Positions 10,637-20,944 of a DNA stretch of 64,000 bases are shown here, in pieces. Position numbers and translations under genes: made by a program. The first letter of the stretch is position 1. Every line of letters starts with the position of its first letter. The notes beneath the pieces were generated by a model that saw only the letters and a program-made list of their open reading frames with translations, was not told the DNA's origin and ran no database searches. The stretch spans positions 174,202,478 through 174,266,477 of the forward strand of contig OV884058.1 of the NCBI GenBank assembly GCA_930367215.1. Direction: 5' to 3'. Origin of the DNA: Pollenia angustigena (Eukaryota > Arthropoda > Insecta > Diptera > Polleniidae).

Positions 10637-10906
10637 ATGCGACCGACTAACATAAACTTAGATCCAGACCTTGACCTCATGCAAATAAAGACTTAGTTGG
10701 AGGAAATTATTCCACAAGGCAGCACGGAAGAAAATAAAAGGAAGCAACACGTGATCGAGCAATCGGACAAAGAACTCGTAAATTTAGAAATAAATACTTC
10801 AGAAAACAAACTGAAATCAAGTCGGAAAAAGCTCAAGAGAAGTTTTATTGATGAACATTTAACATTGAGAAGATCGTCAAGGTTGCAGAAAAAAATAATT
10901 TTATAA
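10637..10906 (+). pseudogene. coding remnant inside the hAT element
   Basis: ATG at 10637 opens 19 codons (D/L-rich) to a TAG, directly followed in frame by 70 codons from 10697 to 10906. The second part is K/E/S-rich and ends in a basic RRSSRLQKK tail just before a stop and nearby AATAAA. It is probably a leftover of the element's own gene. No BED finger or hAT dimerisation motif can be seen, so the call rests on position. Confidence 0.35.
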
Positions 10907-11290
10907 TATTAAAATTTTATTAGTTTTAAATATCGTTAAGTGTAAAAAATATGAATATGTTCTTAGATTAATTTAAAAATAAAGCAATTTACAACCAGGC
11001 TCACAATGTCGATAAGAACACTTTTTTCGCATATTTATATTTAAAACAATAATAGAAAATTAAAATTCTTTTTGTTTTCAATATAAATATACGAAAGAAA
11101 TGTTCTTGTCGACATCATGGGCCAGGCACTTAATTTGTTCTTATTTTAAGAAAACTGTGGCCGTATATAAAAACTAGGTAACTCCATTTTTTAATAAAGT
11201 TTGTTTGTCTTCCAGATTAAAAAAGTTTATTGTTAGAAAAAAAAAAACTGGATAAAAATAGTTTTTATTATTTTTATTTACTATTTATTA

Positions 11291-11586
11291 CACTGCTTTA
11301 CAAATTTTAAATTTGGAAAAATACCAAGAACACCACATGCCTAGATAAGTTAATTGGGACCTCCTGAACACGAAAATCGCTGTGATTTTTTTTCCTAAGT
11401 ACCGTTTTTTAGATAACGGTACTTTTGTGTTTTTCGGTGTATGGTCCCACTCAAACCCTTGTGGAGCCCAACCAAAAAGTCCGATCGAAATAAATTATAG
11501 CGATTTTCGTGTTCAGGAGGTCCCAATTAACTTATCTAGGCATGTGGTGTTCTTGGTATTTTTTGGCTGTAAACCAGTGTTATCTT
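11291..11586. mobile_element. foldback MITE with a perfect 65-bp inverted repeat
   Basis: The arms 11317-11381 and 11499-11563 are exact reverse complements over 65 bp, separated by 117 bp. Beyond the perfect part, similarity continues to CACTGCTTTAC (11291) and GTAAACCAGTG on the right. The loop holds a second perfect 10-bp stem, AAGTACCGTT with AACGGTACTT, at 11397-11424. It sits inside the hAT element. CACTG ends next to TA suggest a Tc1-like origin, but no clean duplication is visible. Confidence 0.75.
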
Positions 11587-12198
11587 TGCAACAGAAACAA
11601 ATAAAAATAAGTATTTTAAAAACATTTTTCAAAGTTGCTGTACCACATAGGGTACGGTAGATCTATATGGGCTAAAAACTATTACTCGGAAAGATTTCGG
11701 GTACAAAAGATGTAATATGCATATAAAGAATGCATAAATATATTCTTTGAATTCTCTAGAGTTGCAGTTTTTAGGCTCAACATTTTGACCCGAATTTGTT
11801 CTATATCGCTCTTTGTCTCTTAGTTTTCGAGACAACACAGTTTAAAACTTCTAATTTTTCTGTTTTCTAAGAGACTATGGAGTTAACTTGTTTTTTCAAA
11901 AAATGCATGGAGTTATCTAGTTTTTTCATAAAAATTGATATTTTTCTGATTTTTGTTTTTCAAATAACTATTAAATGAGAAACTATATCAAAATTTCGAT
12001 CTGACAGAGTGATAGTAAATGAAACTCGCTTTCTATTTTTGGTGTTATCTTAATTTTCGCAAAAAGTGGACTTAACTAGTTTTTCCATACGGCCACAGAT
12101 TTATTACTAAAATTTGTTAATATTGAAAATTGTGATTTTTTTCATAATTAATGATTAATTTAATTAAAAATATGATTAAAAAAAAGTACGATTTCTAA

Positions 12199-12448
12199 AG
12201 CTACGGTCACACTTATTAAATATTTGACCAAATAAGCATAACCACTACTTTTGTTAATAGTTAGGGAGATAACATGATCTAAATAACACAAAATAAACTT
12301 ATTATACTACTAGACATAGCAAAAGACTATTCTTTGCAAGATGTGGTACTATAATCCAAATAAATATTGGAATTAAAGGAAATGATTATATAGTTTGCCT
12401 GTTGGTCCCGTTTTTTCCGTCAAATATTTGACAAGTGTGACCGTAGCT
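12199..12448. mobile_element. PIF/Harbinger-type MITE, copy 1 (AGCTACGGTCACACTT ends)
   Basis: Ends AGCTACGGTCACACTT and complement, extending with two mismatches to about 30 bp. TAA stands on both sides (12196-12198 and 12449-12451), a three-base TWA duplication as made by PIF/Harbinger elements. 250 bp, no coding. A decayed relative lies at about 27418-27657. It is nested in the hAT element. Confidence 0.8.
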
Positions 12449-12634
12449 TAACAATGTGTTAATTGAATCAAATTCATTTTTACCATGAAATCTGTATTTT
12501 ATTCAATTACCTCAGTTGTTTCAAACTAAATAAAAAAATTACTTGTAATTGATTTGTTTGTAAGACTCTTTTCAAATTTTTATAAGTAAATTGGAATGAA
12601 TAATTAAAATTTGAATTCGAAATTAATTGAATCG

Positions 12635-12698
12635 TTTATTTTAGAAACCCGTCAAGTGTGCCTATTTTAAATAAGAGTTGACGGGTTTCTGAAATAAA
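12635..12698. repeat. hairpin, 21-bp arms with one mismatch
   Basis: AGAAACCCGTCAA at 12643-12655 pairs with its complement at 12678-12690, and the pairing extends outward through TTTATTT with one mismatch. The loop is 22 bases. Confidence 0.6.
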
Positions 12699-13288
12699 TT
12701 TATTTATTTAGTTAACCATAAAAATCTAATTTTAACAAAAATACATTTTTATACCCACCACCAAGTGGTAGAAATTATGTTAAATACACTTCTTAATTTG
12801 GTAAAATCGCTCCATAAATTGCCGTAGTTCCTATGCCTACTCTCGTAAAACACTATAATAATTCTTACCCTGTAAAGTTTCAATGTCGAATTTGGTGTGC
12901 CAGCGGAATGTTTTGAGTATTGCAAAAGAAATATTTTTCTTCTAATAATTTTCTTCTTGAATTATTTTCTACACTTCTCGTTAAAATTTCTTTATGATTG
13001 TTGGACATGATTAAAACAAACAAAGTTTAACTTTTTTGTTACGTTTTTAATGACAGTATTAACAGAGTTAATCAAATAAATATTAAAGATCAATATTTTG
13101 TTCCCTATCCTCTCAAGGGGGAATGTCATGATGAATTTCTTTTTATAAAAAAAGGTAAAACAAAAAAATGTTGTTAACAATTTCGGGATTGACTAAATCC
13201 CGGGATCACAAAATTTTAAATCCCGGGATTTGGGATTCGCTCAATGCCGAAAATCCCGGGATTTTCGGGATCGGTATTGGCATCTCTA

Positions 13289-13296
13289 GTGGCAAT
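13289..13296. repeat. target-site duplication of the 2.9-kb hAT element, right
   Basis: GTGGCAAT, an exact copy of 10368-10375. Confidence 0.9.
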
Positions 13297-13860
13297 ACTA
13301 CGATTTAAAATACATCACTTTGTTTTGTTTTCTCAACAAGTTTAATTAATAAAATGTGTTTGTATAAATATTCACAAAAAGCTTAACATACTATTTAATT
13401 TATAATTTTGACTTAGGTTATTTATCATTTGTATAAAAGAAAACATAAAAAGATAGCAATTCCGTTTTGAACATTTTAAGCTGTTTTATTCCGAAGGAAA
13501 TTTTTTGTTTTTCTTTTTCTATTGACTCGACTTTCGGAATTTAAGCCACTTTCAATCGGAATCACGTTCTGTGATATGACTGCCAATTAGGTGGCTATTG
13601 AGTACTTTTAATTCAAGAGGTTTGGGGCTATGTGTAATTAAAGGTCGACTTTCACCATTTTCAACTGGCTTCGTTCTTATGACAATTAAAACATTAATAC
13701 TAAATTAATTTTCAAATTATCTACAAAATTGCTTCTAGTACTTTGCGCACAAAGCTTACATGGACAGCCAACTAGCTAGGCGGACAGACATCGTTAGATC
13801 GATAGGGAAAACGCAGTTCAAAGTGCAAAACAATCAAAAACAAAACAAAAACAAGCACAC
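13297..13860. other. no gene; fragment of a dispersed repeat near 13740-13800
   Basis: The part with ACTTTGCGCACAAAGCTTAC, then ACATGGACAGCCA and GGACAGACATCGTTAG, matches the interior of the dispersed repeats at 25684-26345 and 16335-17060. The remainder shows nothing. Confidence 0.5.
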
Positions 13861-13921
13861 ACACAACATCCCATCTGCGCAAACTTCGAAATTTATTAAA
13901 TGACGTCTGCCGAAGTTTTTT

Positions 13922-14292
13922 GTTGTGTACAACTTTCCGTTTTTTCCATTAACTTTGACTACGACCCTTTACATTAAGCAAATCAGAAATAAGAGCAACA
14001 GTTAAGTTCAATGAAAAATGGAAAAGTCGAAGAAAAAGCAATTTTTTTTTTGTTTGGCTGCAGTTTTTGAAATACTGTTTTATTCAGGGTTTAAAAACTG
14101 CAGTCGAAACAAAAAACAAAAATTTGTGTACAACTTTTGGCTTTTTGAGTTGGTTTGACAGCGACTGTTTACATTTAATGAACCAGAATTAAAAGCAACA
14201 GTGTTTTTTCCCAATGACAAATGAGGAAGTGGAAGAAATGGCAGTTTTTCTACTTTGACTGCAGTTTTTTAAACCCTGAATAAAAGCACTGG
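13922..14292. repeat. tandem duplication (~206 bp) with an internal inverted pair
   Basis: TTGTGTACAACTTT near 13923 and 14130 begin two diverged units, both containing AAAAGCAACAG-like and GCTGCAGTTTTT-like blocks at matching positions. In addition CAGGGTTTAAAAACTGCAGT (14085) is matched inversely by ACTGCAGTTTTTTAAACCCTG (to 14278), so part of the region may be a small MITE. No target duplication is certain. Confidence 0.5.
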
Positions 14293-15164
14293 TTTTATTA
14301 AATAAAATCTTACAGGAGAGAGCTTTTATGAAAACAAAATCTAGCTATGACTTAAATTGATAATTTTTAAAAAAAAAAAAATAAAACATTGTTTGATTAT
14401 CAGGAATAATTTCAATTAAATTGGGTAATTTTTCGTCATCTTAAAGGTACTTTTGAATTTTGCTGGTGGTTACCCAGATTCTAAAAAAAAACTGTCGTTA
14501 GCTAGACTTTGTTCGTCTATCGGGAGGAATTGCGACACAGTAGGAACAATTTGGGAATTAGTTCATTTTTATCGGGACTTAGATCGTGGCGCGATTATAT
14601 AACGACTTTAGAGATTTCTCCTTAAAACTTGACAATTTTATATGGCAACTATTAGAATAATTATGAAAATGGGTTCTTAACAAATCTTTGGGAGCAATCC
14701 ATAGAAAACTTAAGTTAATTGATCTTTGGAAACGGACATAAATAATAAGTGATGTAACTTCAAATATAAAGCAATTTAAAGATACTGCCTTTATATCCGA
14801 TTAATTGGGAAAATATATTTGGAACTCAAATTAATGTTAAGTTATCAACTACAGCGATACTAATAAAAAAAAATAAAATAATATAATTATAAATTATATT
14901 GTACAATATACATTTCTTTAATTATTTTGTTAAGTTTTTTAATTTCTTACAATAACGTCTTTGATTTGATAAATTTTTTAACATCTTAAAGGATTTTAAT
15001 TTCTAATGATTCTGTAGATTTCAAGTGATCAAATGGAATTGTCCTTAGCTCCAAAACTTGTTGCTGCAATCATTTTCAATTGAGAATAAGATTTTCTCAC
15101 TTCAATTTCTCACTTTGATTTTCCAATCCAAATTTCTTTTCAGTTTTATTTCTCTCGCTCAAGT

Positions 15165-15461
15165 TTACAAATCCGTTGAAGGTATTTTATTGGGATTAAC
15201 ATTTTTTAGATCCAACCTCTCCAAATGTTTGCTACGTTGCATTTGATATTTTAATTTCTTTTTGAATAAAATTTCTCGATTGATGTCATGTAAATCTTCA
15301 ATGGAACATTTTTCCAAATTGCGCACACTTTTCGAAATTAGTTTATCGGTGAGAGAAATTTTTGTATGATTCAATTTCCTAAAACGGCATTGAGAACGGC
15401 GTAATTCTTCACGGTAGAGGAATAAAGTATAGCTGACTGTGGTTTTCGATTTAGAGTTCAT
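15165..15461 (-). CDS. 98-aa basic protein of unknown function, copy 2
   Basis: Same length and same start and stop as the gene at 3461-3757. The two frames differ at six bases: five change a residue (A58D, Q77H, K80R, G82D, R84K) and one is silent (an arginine codon). The substitutions cluster in the C-terminal third. A TATATAAA-like box is kept at 15539-15532 and AATAAA at 15150-15145, on the minus strand. Retention of an open frame, box and poly(A) signal in both copies, together with fewer differences than in the flanks, argues for a real gene. The excess of amino-acid changes means purifying selection is not shown by this pair alone. Function unknown; an LYR tripeptide is at residues 15-17. 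Confidence 0.6.
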   Translation of the reverse strand: MNSKSKTTVSYTLFLYREELRRSQCRFRKLNHTKISLTDKLISKSVRNLEKCSIEDLHDINREILFKKKLKYQMQRSKHLERLDLKNVNPNKIPSTDL

Positions 15462-15531
15462 TTTGTGATTTAAGATGTTATCGCTTGCTTATCTCGTTAG
15501 GGAATGTTGCTTTGTTTAGGGAAAGCGGTAG

Positions 15532-15539
15532 TTTATATA
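15532..15539 (-). promoter_or_regulatory. TATA-like box upstream of the 98-aa gene, copy 2
   Basis: Minus-strand TATATAAA, 71 bp before the ATG at 15461, at the same relative place as in copy 1. Confidence 0.35.
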
Positions 15540-16082
15540 TTAAAATAAAGTACCTGGTCTTCTTTTTAACAGGTAATAACTTTTAGTTTTTTATTATACC
15601 TTTGAAAAATCTTTAAAACATTTTTCATGTTTGTTTTAAGCTGTCATAAAAAGTAGGCTTCAAAAAAGGATTCATTCTTAATCCATTTTTTTAATATTTC
15701 CCTAAAGCCTCTTGTCAGTTTGCACTTGGTGTTTAAAATGAGTTCACGTGGAAGAAATAAAGCGATTTTATGTTTATGAAACAGTTGCTTTCTTTAATCT
15801 TAAATTTGCGCTTTGGTATTAAAAAAATTGTAATCCTTTTTTATAGAAGGTTTACAAAAAAGAAAGATTAACTGGAATTTAAACGCTGATTTACTTAACT
15901 TACAAAGGATTTAACTAGTGGCTAGTGTTATACAATTTGTTCAAATATTAAGCCATTCGAGAGATTTGTATTCAAAAACATCTGTAGCTTAAATTATTGA
16001 TGCCTTTGTATTTTTATGATTGCAAGCAAAGAATGGTTAAACTTTTACACTGGAAAGTGTTCTAATGGAAAGTGTTCTAATT

Positions 16083-16334
16083 ACACTGTACAACAATTTT
16101 AAACTTTTCTCAAAATTACGGGTTCTGACAACGGATTCCGGTAGAGGAGTTTGGAAAGATCACATTGGAATTTTATTTGAGAGGTGTTTAAATTTTCCCA
16201 GCTTACGCCAGTGCTTGCAGCATTGCAGCATATCGGTATATAAAACTATGTTTTCTTTACATCTGCGGTGTAGAGTATGTTGACCAACTTTATAGAAAAT
16301 GGGAAATATAAGTATGGAGCATATTACCTGCCTA
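16083..16334. other. nothing recognised
   Basis: The 72- and 61-codon frames crossing this stretch overlap each other on opposite strands and show no motif. Confidence 0.35.
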
Positions 16335-17060
16335 TTTATACCCACACCACAATAGTGGAGAGGGTATTATGCATTTGTGCTGATGTGTGAAACGCCTTAA
16401 AATAGTGGTCCTAGACCCACCTTAAAGTATACCGATCTACTCAGAATCACTTTCTGAGTCGAACTAACAATGTCCGTCCGGCTGGCTGGCAGGCTGGCTG
16501 GCTGGCTGGCTGTCCATGTAACCTTGTGCACAAAGACAGGTCGCAATTTTGGAGATAATTTGATAAAATTCGGGTCATAGGTTCCTATTGGTTCCAAAGA
16601 CCAAGCCTATTGAAAATGGGCCGAATCGTAGCACTACGAGGGAAGATAGGGGGAAATTTCTTCCTCTCAGAAACTATCAAACCGATTTTAATGAAATTTA
16701 AAACATAGATAGAACCATATCTATATGGACACAAAATGTATACATTTTTAAAAAAATCGGACCACGAGGGGAGATAGGGGCAATTTCTGCATCTCAAACC
16801 GATTTTAATGAAATTTAAGACATAGATAGATCCATATCTATAGGGACACATTAGCTACACAGTTTTTAAAAAATAGGACCACAAGGGGAGGCAGGGGGCA
16901 ATTTCTGCCTCTCACAAACTTTCAAACCGATTTTCATGAAGTTTATAAACTTAGATAAATCCATATTTACACGGACACATAAGCATGATGTGTTTTTATA
17001 TACTGTGGTGTAGGGTATCATATGGTCGGGCTTGACCGACTGTACTTTCTTACTTGTTTT
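16335..17060 (-). mobile_element. dispersed fly repeat with internal tandem units, copy A
   Basis: Read on the minus strand it starts with AAACAAGTAAGAAAGTA (17060) and ends with TGTGGTGTGGGTATAAA (16335). Inside are three or four units of about 115-130 bp, each with a CCGATTTTAATGAAATTTA-like line, an ATAGATAGAHCCATATCTAT-like line and a GACCACGAGGGGAGATAGGG-like line (plus-strand reading). Copies B (25684-26345) and C (46690-47060) share ends and interior. No protein is encoded; unit lengths are not all multiples of three. Superfamily not assigned. Confidence 0.7.
16481..16512. repeat. (GGCT)n microsatellite
   Basis: Eight GGCT-like units with one GGCA interruption, inside copy A of the dispersed repeat. 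Confidence 0.85.
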
Positions 17061-18538
17061 CAAACTAAAATAAAAATCTTCGTTTATAAATTCATGTTAA
17101 AAACAAAAACAAATTTGAGTGTTCTTATTCTTGTTTAAATATATTTTCCCAAGCGAAAATTTGTATTTTATTTTTAAAAACAGGCATTAAGAACAGTAAA
17201 ACTTCTTGTGTCTAAATAGGGTTTAGGCTTCTAAATAAAACGTTCGAGGAAATGTTTCTTATTTTTAGCTCCTTTTTCTTTGAAATTAAGCGTTTTTATT
17301 TTATAAACCTTTCCTTTTTCAAAGTAATCTAATCTTAATAAGAAAATACCATGTTTTATTTACAGTAATAATAATAAAACTTTAATATATAATTAAGTGT
17401 AAAAATTTCCTTAAAATTAAAAAAAAATTTAATTTTACCATTTTGCCTTTCACTTTTTATCGCAAGTGGCTGGCTGCTGCCTCCGATTCCATTACGTTAC
17501 AATTAAGAGCAACTAGAATCTTAAAATCAACATTAAACTGTTAAATTCAAACGAAAAACAAAAAACTTACAACCTACAATGTATTTACAAGTACAACTTT
17601 AAAGCAATGTAAAAACAAAAACGACCAACTCAAAAAGTAATTCAGTTCAACTATCTAACTGACTTACCAGTGCTCTACGTCTGTTCCATCGCCCAACTAT
17701 TTGAATGTCAGTCAGTCCGTCCGTCCACTCATCAGATATGTAGCTGGAGAATAGTAGTTTTAAAAAAAATATGTTTTTTACTGATTGTTTACTTTATTCT
17801 TTTCTCAATATGATGATGAAAGTTTATGCTTCGTTAAATTTTTGGTCCAATATGAAAATCAAGATGTAGATTTTTTTTTGTCTAACAGCCATCTTCATGA
17901 TTGGATTGCAATACAATTCATTTCATTACTACTTAAACTGATACTTCTACCGCCTTTACACACTCACTCACAATATTTTTGCAATTCTTTTTTGCAATAA
18001 AACTTAAAGACTTATCGTTTGTTTTTTTTTTTGTTCGCTCGTCTGATAAATTTGCATAAATATAAAATGAAATGCAATCTAAAATTTTCATTATCGTTAA
18101 TATTATCAAGAGTAAAGATTGCATACAACTATTGCAGAAAAATTAAAGTTTGAATAAAAATATAAAACAACAATGAGCAAAAAAAAATAAATAAAAATCG
18201 ATTGTTGAAAAAAAAAACCATCGGCAATAAAGAAAAATAAAAATTTCATTCAAGCTGAAAGTGCTGGCGTTTCAGTCAATCGTAAATTCCATTCATAATT
18301 TTACCAGTGAATTGGTCAAATATTTACAAACTTCTTCTTCTTCACAAAATTCTACAATTGATTTTATAGACAAAAAGTCAAAATAAAGTTCTGAAAATAA
18401 AAAAGGCAATTTTTTTCTTGAAACTTTGTTGCAACAGAAATGTACATTAAATAAATTTTCTTACTTAAAGCGTTTGTTTGATTGATTGTTCTATAAATAA
18501 AACAGAATACAGAGAATTAATTTTTGAAAAAAAATATA
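17061..18538. other. A+T-rich unique-looking DNA, no gene
   Basis: No open frame with recognisable composition. AGTCAGTCCGTCCGTCC near 17710 is a short simple repeat. Confidence 0.45.
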
Positions 18539-18660
18539 TTTTTATGAAAAACAAGCTTTCTGTTTAAAAAGTAGCTTTTTAGGCAAAAAATTCCTTTTTA
18601 TAAAAAATTTTGCTTTCTTAAACAAGCTTAAAAAAGTAAGATAAAAATTTTGTTAAAAAA
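18539..18660. repeat. AGCTTTTTG-type minisatellite, short
   Basis: Degenerate units such as AGCTTTCTGTTTAAAAAGT and AGCTTTTTAGGCAAAAAA. Related, longer arrays are at 22551-23165 and 32240-32960. Confidence 0.5.
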
Positions 18661-18889
18661 CCATTTTTTTTTTTAAATAAGTATATACATATTTGTAAAA
18701 AAAACTGCTTGTCAATAACAATGGTGCTTTTTTATACAAATGTTTGTTTTGTGAAAACGTTTCATTTAATAAAATATTTAGCTTTTATCAAAGTAATTTT
18801 TGGGAATATATAATTTGTAATTAATAAGAATTTGTTTTTCGTGTTTAATGTAAGACAAAAAATAAACTCACTGTTAATTTTTTGTATTT

Positions 18890-19050
18890 AGTTAAAGCTT
18901 TACTATTGTTACAGACAAAAATGCTGAGTGTTTGTACGTCTCATTCACTCTACATTTTTGTTTGCGTATCTAATATTTTTAGCTTTTCTAAAGTGTTTTG
19001 GGTAAAGGTTGGTTTCCTGATGATTTGGGCTAAGCATCAAGTGAAATTTT
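18890..19050 (+). repeat. module related to the foldback family of 37883-38283
   Basis: TTTCCTGATGATTTGGGCTAAGC near 19011-19033 corresponds to TTTCCTTATGATGATCTGGCC near 31220 and, inverted, to the junction of the left arm at 37985-38010. It is followed by a run of about 19 T. Confidence 0.4.
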
Positions 19051-19087
19051 TTTTTTTTTTTTTTTATTTAAAATTTTATTATAAAAT

Positions 19088-20879
19088 ACTAGCTTAACCC
19101 GGTGCGCTTCGCTACACTGCTTTAACCACTTTTTCAGTTGAGAGCTATTTAATATATGAATCCTATGGGAGGTGTTTCCCTTCCGCGCCTACCCGCTTTT
19201 TTCTATTTTCAAAAGTGTAGTATACCATAAGAGTAACTTCTACAAAGTTTGAACATGCTTACTATAACAGTTCTTAAGATATGCGATATTAAACATTGGC
19301 GTCCTATGGGGGTAACGTTTCCCCGCTGCTATTTTATTTCAATTTTGGGGTTCAGAAGATCATACTACAAAAAGTTAAACAAAATGAGTGCAGCGGCTCT
19401 AAATTATATTTCTATCTATGAGGGGTACTGCTCCTCCTCTGTCTACCCCGCCCATTTCTATATAGTTTACCATAATAGTAGCTTTAATCACGTTTGAAGA
19501 CTACCCCTTTAATAGTTCTTCAGTTGAGCGATATTTAATATATGCATCCTATGGAAGGTATTCCCCTCTGCGCCTACCCGCCTTATTTTTATTTTCAAAA
19601 GTGTAGTATACCATAAGTGTGACTTCTACAAAGTTTGAACATTCTCACTATAACAGTTTTTAAGATATCCGATATTAAACATTGGTCCCATGGGGGGTAA
19701 CACTTCCCCCGCTGCTATTTTGGGGCTCAGAAGATCCTACTACCAAAAGTTCAACAAATTGCTTGCAGCGGCTCTTATTAATATTTCTATCTATGAGGGG
19801 AACTGCTCCTCCTCTGTCCACCCCGCCCATTACTATATTGAAATTTAAAGTTTGCTATAATAGTAGCTTTAACCACGTTTGAATACTCTCCCTTTAATAG
19901 TTCTTCAGTTGAGCGGTATTTAATATATGCATCGTATGGGAAGTATTTCCACCCCTGCGCATGCCCGCTTTGTTTTTATTTTCAGTAGTGTAGTATACCA
20001 TAAGCGTGACTTCTACAAAGTTTGAACATTCTCACTATAACAGTTCTCAAGATATGCGATATTAAACATTGGCGTTATATGGGGGGAACCACTTCCCCCG
20101 CTGCTATTTTGTTTCAATTTTGGGGCTCAGAAGACCCTACTACCAAAAGTTCAACAAATTGCTTGCAGCGGCTCTTTTTAATATTTCTATCTATGAGGGG
20201 TACTGCTCCTCCTCTGTCCACCCCGCCCATTACTATATTGAAATTTAAAGTTTGCTATAATAGTAGCTTTAACCATGTTTGAAGACTCTCCCTTTAATAG
20301 TTCTTCAGTTGAGCGATATTTAATATATGCATCGTATGGGAGGTATTTCCACCCCTGCGCATGCCCGCTTTATTTTTATTTTCAAAAGTGTAGTATACCA
20401 TTAGAGTGAATTGTACAAAGTTTGAACATTCTCACTATAACAGTTCTTAAGATATGCGATATTAAACAATGGCGTCCTATGCCACTTCCCCCGCTGCTAT
20501 TTTATTTGAATTTTGGGGCTCAGAAGATCCTACTACCAAAAGTTCAACAAAATGCTTGCAGCGGCTCTTAAAATATGCGTTATTTAATATTGGCATCCAC
20601 GAAAAAATATGGCACCGCCCCTTTGTCCAATACACCATTTTACCACTGTTTTAATTAAACGTATTTCTATTCATGGCAACAACATATATACCAAATATTA
20701 TCGCCGTAGGTCAAAAAATGTCATAGATAACACGATTTTAAATTTTGGGTTGTATGGGCGTGGCATCGCCTCTTTGCCCAGTCACAATTTTATATAGCCT
20801 AATGTCTCTTCCAGGGTCACAGTTACAGGCTGTGAAAATTTCAAGGCCATCGGTCAAGTGGTTTGGCCTCCTATAAGGC

Positions 20880-20916
<37 letters not shown>

Positions 20917-20919
20917 AAT
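19088..20919 (+). mobile_element. repeat element with ACTAGCTTAACCC head and four ~390-bp tandem units
   Basis: The head ACTAGCTTAACCCGGTGCGC (19088) resembles ACTAGCTGACTTGGCAAACG (42558) and ACTAGCTGACCCAACAGACG (61579). Units start with TTCAGTTGAG at 19133, 19519, 19904 and 20304, that is 386, 385 and 400 bp apart, and share TTTAATATATG, AGTGTAGTATACCAT and GCTCCTCCTCTGTC blocks. The 3' part has CATCGGTCAAGTGGTTT, as in related insect repeats, and ends in an (AT)n tract. The small frames within are repeats of one another and are not genes. Confidence 0.75.
20884..20919. repeat. (AT)n microsatellite
   Basis: About fifteen AT dinucleotides; forms the 3' tail of the tandem-unit element on its left. 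Confidence 0.9.
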
Positions 20920-20944
20920 ATACATACATTCACTTTTATATATA

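Larger units (their letters stand above)
10376..13288. mobile_element. hAT-superfamily element, 2913 bp, degenerate, with nested insertions
   Basis: The ends are inverted repeats TAGAGATGCCAAT (10376) and ATTGGCATCTCTA (to 13288), a typical hAT form. They are flanked by the exact 8-bp duplication GTGGCAAT. Subterminal regions on both sides repeat ATCCCGGGATTT-like sequence (10400-10480 and 13185-13265). Inside are a short coding relic (10637-10906), a foldback MITE (about 11291-11586) and a PIF-type MITE (12199-12448). No complete transposase is left. Confidence 0.9.
14378..16082. repeat. segmental duplication, copy 2 (partner 2650-4361)
   Basis: Colinear with copy 1 and in the same orientation, about 11.7 kb away. 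The non-LTR element, the TA-flanked MITE and the hAT element all lie between the copies and in neither of them, so they inserted into the intervening DNA and not into the duplicated block. Confidence 0.85.

Noticed and set aside
16585..17063. Frames with a repeated peptide (for example YRYGSIYVLNFIKIGL)
   Set aside because: The repetition comes from ~115-130-bp DNA units of a non-coding dispersed repeat. Unit lengths are not consistently multiples of three, and copies B and C break the frame.
19249..20654. Series of similar frames with SEDPTTKSSTN
   Set aside because: They are the same tandem unit read four times; each ends at a different stop and no start context is shared.
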